Positions 60,400-64,000 of a stretch of 64,000 bases of DNA are shown in pieces. Made by a program: the position numbers and the translations under genes. The stretch lies in assembly GCA_947177425.1 (NCBI GenBank), contig CAMWUN010000006.1:1-64000 (forward strand). Reading direction: 5' to 3'. The number at the start of each line of letters is the position of its first letter. Within the stretch, counting starts at the first letter, position 1. The notes below the pieces were generated by a model. The model was not told where the DNA came from and did not search any database. It saw nothing but the letters and a program-made list of their open reading frames with translations. Origin of the DNA: an uncultured bacterium (GTDB lineage Bacteria > Bacillota > Clostridia > Lachnospirales > Lachnospiraceae).

Positions 60400-61218
60400 C
60401 TAAAAGCAGGTATCCCCACTGTGAACATAAATAAGCTGCTCTCCCATGCATTCCTTCAGAATCTGGTAGGGAATTTCCCCCGTGCAATGCCCTGTGTAAA
60501 ACAATGTCCTCATCTTTTTCAGTTCTGTCCCAATCTGTCTGATTGTTTCCAAATCATCTTCCGTATAGCCGGATTTCTTCTGCATATGGAACCCGCTTAT
60601 TACTGCGTCCGGGTCGTCCCCATAAATCTCCCTGTACTTCTCAAGAATATTTAAAATGCCATTATGGGCGCACCCCGATATGAGTACTTTCGTCCCGTCT
60701 TCCTCAAGGACAAGGTATTGTTCATGTACAAATTCATCCTGTACAAACTCATTTCCCTTCTTCACTTTTAATTCCCTGTTTCCGGCAGGCCAGAGCCGCC
60801 TTCCCGTAACGCCTGAAAAAAGAAAAATCCCGTCGTCTATCCTTTTATCCCCTTCTATCAGTTCAACCTGCGCCAGCTCCATAATTTGTGGGTCTATTCC
60901 TATATATTTCTCCATCTTTTCATTTTGATGATAATAGGCCCCGCCTGCATGACTCTGCATCAGAATTTTAGCTGTGGGGTTTACCTGCACAAAACCAAGG
61001 ATTCCCCCTGCATGATCATAATGGCCATGACTTAAAATCATGGTATCCACCAGTCTTAAATCCACACCCAGCCTTCCGGCATTTTCCAGAAAAGCATTGG
61101 TCGACCCGGCATCCACAAGCAGCTTATGTTTTTTGGTTTCAATATAAAAACTTAATCCATGTTCGGCCAGACATTCCCTGCCGCCCTGCGTATTTTCAAT
61201 TAAATTGATTATTCTCAT
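60400..61218 (-). CDS. MBL-fold metallohydrolase (dihydropterin/DHP-synthase-like group)
   Basis: A 272-residue metallo-beta-lactamase-fold protein. The metal motif is H64-G-H66-Y-D68-H69 (SHGHYDHAGG), with a later His in LISGCAHNG and one in FYTGHCTG. LLVDAGSTNAFLENA at the start matches the subgroup often annotated as 7,8-dihydropterin-6-methyl-4-(ribofuranosyl)-aminobenzene-5-phosphate synthase, although that activity is rarely verified. GGGGA precedes the ATG. Confidence 0.88.
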   Translation of the reverse strand: MRIINLIENTQGGRECLAEHGLSFYIETKKHKLLVDAGSTNAFLENAGRLGVDLRLVDTMILSHGHYDHAGGILGFVQVNPTAKILMQSHAGGAYYHQNEKMEKYIGIDPQIMELAQVELIEGDKRIDDGIFLFSGVTGRRLWPAGNRELKVKKGNEFVQDEFVHEQYLVLEEDGTKVLISGCAHNGILNILEKYREIYGDDPDAVISGFHMQKKSGYTEDDLETIRQIGTELKKMRTLFYTGHCTGEIPYQILKECMGEQLIYVHSGDTCF

Positions 61219-61265
61219 TTATTTTCCCCATACAAAATATCGTGTTACCTTTATCTGGTGTTTAT

Positions 61266-61400
61266 TTAAAAACAAAAGTCCCTGAAAGCATTATATTCTC
61301 CAGATATCCCTCTCACTGCCCTCAGGAATAATTCGTCATCGGTTTCCTGATTGGATATCGCCGCACAGACATTCTTCCTCCGCCCCCCCCCGTCAGACAT
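61266..61400 (-). CDS. Possible 44-residue protein with an in-frame G9 tract
   Basis: GGAGG lies 7 nt before an ATG that opens MSDGGGRRKNVCAAIS and closes with SGEYNAFRDFCF. The first codons include nine consecutive G (C9 on the plus strand, 61383-61391), so slippage would change the frame. It follows the ketopantoate-reductase-like gene by 37 bp. I recognise no family, and it may be non-coding. Confidence 0.3.
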   Translation of the reverse strand: MSDGGGRRKNVCAAISNQETDDELFLRAVRGISGEYNAFRDFCF

Positions 61401-61437
61401 CTTGCTTCCTCCAGACATCTGGCGGCTTTCCAAATTC

Positions 61438-62352
61438 TTATCTTTTATACGAAGCTTCCATCTCTTTTACCTTCTGGTACAGCATCTGGTTCACAGGCAC
61501 TTCCAGTCTATGCTTCCCGGCTTTTTGAACTACTGTGCCTGCAAACATCTCCACTTCCGAATATCTGTGGGAAAGGCCGTCCTGGCGCATAGAGGGCATC
61601 CCTTCGGGATTCAGCGAATCAAGCAGCGTCAGGTACCCTTCCATGTCCTCTCTGGTAACGCCTGTATTTTCATGGCCGGACAGTTCTATAACTTCCTCCA
61701 TGGCCGCTATCATCGTATCCCGCGCCTCTCCGGGCTTCTGAATTGTCCCGTATGTCCCTTCGTACACCATGATGACCTGATTTACCCCTACATTCAGCAT
61801 CCACTTGCTCCATAGCCTGTGCAGGATATCCTCCTCCACAACATAAGGAATCCGGGCGCTTTTAAGAATGGCGGCGGCCTTTTCTGCCAGATATGCCTTT
61901 TCCTTCTCCGGCACACCGATGCGCAGTTCCCCTATATGTTCATAGGTCAGTTCATTTCCAAGTTTTACGGCATCCATCCCCTGTGCAACACAATACACAA
62001 TATGTCCGCTTCCAAACCGCTGCTTTAGAATCTCTTCACTGCTGATGCCGTTCAGAAGGGAAAGGATGATTGTATTTTCTCCCACTGCCCCGGCGGCAAG
62101 TTCCATTGCCTCCTTAAGGGCTGTACCCTTCACGGCAAAAATAAGCAGGTCAGCTTCCCCTGCTTCCGCTTCTATCTGAAACTCACACTTTCTTCCATTA
62201 CAGAAAACGCCTTCTCTTTTATACCTGTCAATTCTGTCTCTGTCCGCCAGAAATGTAAGGGAATCCTGTCCCAGTGACCGGACAATCATATCCCCGTACA
62301 TGACCCCCAGCGCCCCCATTCCCACAATTGCTATTTTGCTTTTCATGTCCAT
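61438..62352 (-). CDS. Ketopantoate reductase family protein (PanE/ApbA-like)
   Basis: A 304-residue NADP-dependent reductase. The Rossmann motif IVGMGALGVMYGDM opens the protein; the central LLIFAVKGTALKEAM, LLNGISSEEIL and the C-terminal LWSKWMLNVGVNQ, PSMRQDGLSHRYSEVEMFAG are characteristic of PanE. The last segment carries residues that bind ketopantoate in true PanE, but paralogues with other substrates are common. GAGGA lies about 10 nt before the ATG. No pantothenate genes are nearby. Confidence 0.87.
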   Translation of the reverse strand: MDMKSKIAIVGMGALGVMYGDMIVRSLGQDSLTFLADRDRIDRYKREGVFCNGRKCEFQIEAEAGEADLLIFAVKGTALKEAMELAAGAVGENTIILSLLNGISSEEILKQRFGSGHIVYCVAQGMDAVKLGNELTYEHIGELRIGVPEKEKAYLAEKAAAILKSARIPYVVEEDILHRLWSKWMLNVGVNQVIMVYEGTYGTIQKPGEARDTMIAAMEEVIELSGHENTGVTREDMEGYLTLLDSLNPEGMPSMRQDGLSHRYSEVEMFAGTVVQKAGKHRLEVPVNQMLYQKVKEMEASYKR

Positions 62353-62449
62353 AAATGTTCTTCCTCTTTAGCACAATTTCCCCACCGAAAACAGTGCTGC
62401 TCATTTTCTTATAACGTTTTCTGTGCCAGACGCCGAATCCGGCAGTGCC

Positions 62450-63814
62450 TTACTTTTTCATATCTCTCCGGGCTGGATCGTCAAGCAGCTTCCCGTCCCT
62501 GTCAAACCCTGACCCATGGCATGGGCATTCCCACCTTTCTTCCTCCGAATTCCATTCCAGTCTGCATCCCATATGAGGGCACTTTCTTTCTTTTTTGGAA
62601 AAAAGTCCTCTGCCCAGCCCTATTATGCTTTCCCCTATATCTGCCAGCAGGTTTTTCACGCCCATCTGGAACAGAAGCCTTTGGGGACTGAAAGTTTTTT
62701 CATAGGGACTGTCCTTTCCGCATATCCGGCTGCTGATTATCAATGCCGAAACCATAGATGCTGTCATTCCCCATTTTTTGAATCCTGTGGCTACATACCA
62801 GTAAGGTCTGTAAACGGAAAATCTGCCGATAAAAGGAATTTCATCATGGGGCATACAGTCCTGGGCCGACCAGCGGGCTGTCTCACGCAATGCAGGATAA
62901 TATTTCCCAGCCGCCTCCTGGAGATAAGAATATCCTGCCATACTGCAATTTCCCATGCCGTTTCCCGGCTTCCCGGTACGGCGGCTGCCGCCTCCAAGAA
63001 GCAGTATACTGCCTGCGCTTCTTAAGGATATCCCTTCCCCATCAGCGCAATAATACATGCCGTCCAATTCCTTATATCCTTCCAACGCAATCACATAACT
63101 TCTCTCCTGATGCTGACGCAGGAAATAAAATCCCGGAATAACAGGAAAAGGGTAATGACAGGCAAACACAATATTTTCTGCTGTTATCTCTCCTTTATCT
63201 GTCAAAACAACATGACCTTTTACAGAAAGTACTTTCGTGTTTTCATAAATTTCAAGCGGCCCGGACAGCGCTTTTATAAACTCCAGGGGCGAAAACTGCC
63301 CCTGGTTTTCAAAGCATACCGCCCCTGCCGCTTCAAATGGTAATTCCGTAAGTTCCCGCCCTTCCACAAAACGGGCTTTCATGCCCAGTTCCCGGGCCGT
63401 AGCTGCCTCCTTCTCCAAATCCCCAATCCGGGATTTATAAAGAGTATACAAATAAGATGGCAGCTTTTTAAAATGACATTCTACTTTTTCTTCCTTTATA
63501 ATTCTCTCATAAATTTTAACCGCATCCTCAGCCGCCATGGCATAATTTTGCGCTTTCTCTCTTCCAGCTTTCTGCATCATCTTATGGTAAATGAGTCCAT
63601 GCTGGCTTGTAATCTTTGCCGTGGTGTTTTTCGTCTGCCCGCCTGCAATCCTTCCAGCCTCCACCACTACCACATCTACGCCTTCTTTTTTCAGAAAGTA
63701 GGCTGTAAGTATACCGGCCATTCCTGCACCGATGACCGCTGTCTGCACCCGCCTGTTTCCCGGCAGAGCTTCCCTCTCTGGTATCTCCACCGTCCTGCTC
63801 CAGATTGATTCCAT
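62450..63814 (-). CDS. FAD-dependent oxidoreductase with a C-terminal Rieske domain
   Basis: A 454-residue protein. Residues 1-370 form a DadA-type FAD oxidase fold (VIGAGMAGILTAYFLKKEGVD, then ATGFKKWGMTASMVSALI). The C-terminal 60 residues are a Rieske 2Fe-2S domain with CPHMGC and CPCHGSGFDRDG. The architecture is widespread in bacteria (YhfW-like). Electron partners are unknown. The family Rieske domain often runs somewhat longer, but no truncation is evident. AAGGG lies upstream of the ATG. Confidence 0.9.
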   Translation of the reverse strand: MESIWSRTVEIPEREALPGNRRVQTAVIGAGMAGILTAYFLKKEGVDVVVVEAGRIAGGQTKNTTAKITSQHGLIYHKMMQKAGREKAQNYAMAAEDAVKIYERIIKEEKVECHFKKLPSYLYTLYKSRIGDLEKEAATARELGMKARFVEGRELTELPFEAAGAVCFENQGQFSPLEFIKALSGPLEIYENTKVLSVKGHVVLTDKGEITAENIVFACHYPFPVIPGFYFLRQHQERSYVIALEGYKELDGMYYCADGEGISLRSAGSILLLGGGSRRTGKPGNGMGNCSMAGYSYLQEAAGKYYPALRETARWSAQDCMPHDEIPFIGRFSVYRPYWYVATGFKKWGMTASMVSALIISSRICGKDSPYEKTFSPQRLLFQMGVKNLLADIGESIIGLGRGLFSKKERKCPHMGCRLEWNSEEERWECPCHGSGFDRDGKLLDDPARRDMKK

Positions 63815-63930
63815 CTTTTTATTCCCTTCATTTTGTTATTGTTGTAAATACTTCCTGCTATCTGCTTTCTGTACACTATTTTTAACAGTTTAAAGGGAAA
63901 TCATTCCTATTACAGGAAACGTCATTATTC

Positions 63931-64000
63931 TTAAATCATCTGGGACGGGTCGTACTGGTTATACCGGAGCTGGAGGAATTCCTGGAACTCCTTCTGGTAC
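63931..64000 (-). CDS. C-terminal end of a gene that continues beyond the window
   Basis: On the minus strand the last 23 codons read ...FQEFLQLRYNQYDPSQMI and stop at 63933-63931. The fragment is too short to identify. It lies 116 bp upstream of the Rieske oxidoreductase gene. Confidence 0.45.
   Translation of the reverse strand, partial: YQKEFQEFLQLRYNQYDPSQMI

Overview
The window reads as chromosomal DNA of an anaerobic, carbohydrate-using Firmicute, most likely a gut Lachnospiraceae. The grounds are strong AGGAGG-type ribosome-binding sites, ferredoxin-linked 2-oxoacid metabolism, an autonomous glycyl-radical cofactor, a superoxide reductase, binding-protein-dependent sugar transporters, LytTR/AgrC-type signalling and small type I toxin genes. 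No rRNA, tRNA, CRISPR array or intact insertion sequence was seen.

Layout. 0.1-4 kb: aldo/keto reductase, ACT-domain protein, GrcA-like glycyl-radical cofactor with a well-placed Crp/Fnr-type operator, the Crp/Fnr regulator, and a YkgJ-type cysteine-cluster protein. 4.1-11.2 kb (+): hypB, a 933-residue Fe-S/GltD-like flavoprotein, hypA, a Trp-rich membrane protein and a chemoreceptor; no hydrogenase structural gene is present. 11.3-29 kb (-): a glycoside catabolic locus whose core (Gfo/Idh/MocA dehydrogenase, TIM-barrel epimerase, MDR dehydrogenase, GH13_18 phosphorylase, ABC transporter) matches the E. coli ycjMNOPQRS-V set. It is extended by a beta-helix protein, an SGNH hydrolase, a GH63-like glycosidase, a glycerate kinase and a CdaR-type regulator. 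This suggests import of a glyceryl/gulosyl-type glycoside, C3/C4 epimerisation through a 3-keto intermediate, phosphorolysis or hydrolysis, and entry of glycerate into glycolysis.

29-33 kb: a secreted four-repeat protein behind an attenuator-like leader, a 0.9-kb segment bounded by 58-bp inverted repeats that carries two tandem type I toxin-antitoxin modules (one toxin frameshifted), then a TetR operon. 32.9-36.7 kb: superoxide reductase and a two-polypeptide (gamma-delta and alpha-beta fused) 2-oxoacid:ferredoxin oxidoreductase.

36.8-52.6 kb: a putative sulfated-glycan locus with a GH3 enzyme, two Cys-type sulfatases, an Opp/Dpp-type ABC transporter, two dehydrogenases, and AraC and ROK regulators. 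Three of its promoters carry the same TTAATTAA-rich repeat just downstream of the -10, which predicts one ROK regulon.

52.7-64 kb: a LytTR response regulator / AgrC-like kinase / FliD-like protein operon, then a GNAT acetyltransferase, a Lachnospiraceae-type hypothetical, a MATE exporter, a lipoprotein, an MBL-fold hydrolase, a ketopantoate-reductase-like protein, a Rieske FAD oxidoreductase and a partial CDS. All family names come from reading motifs and recalled homologues; no database search was run.
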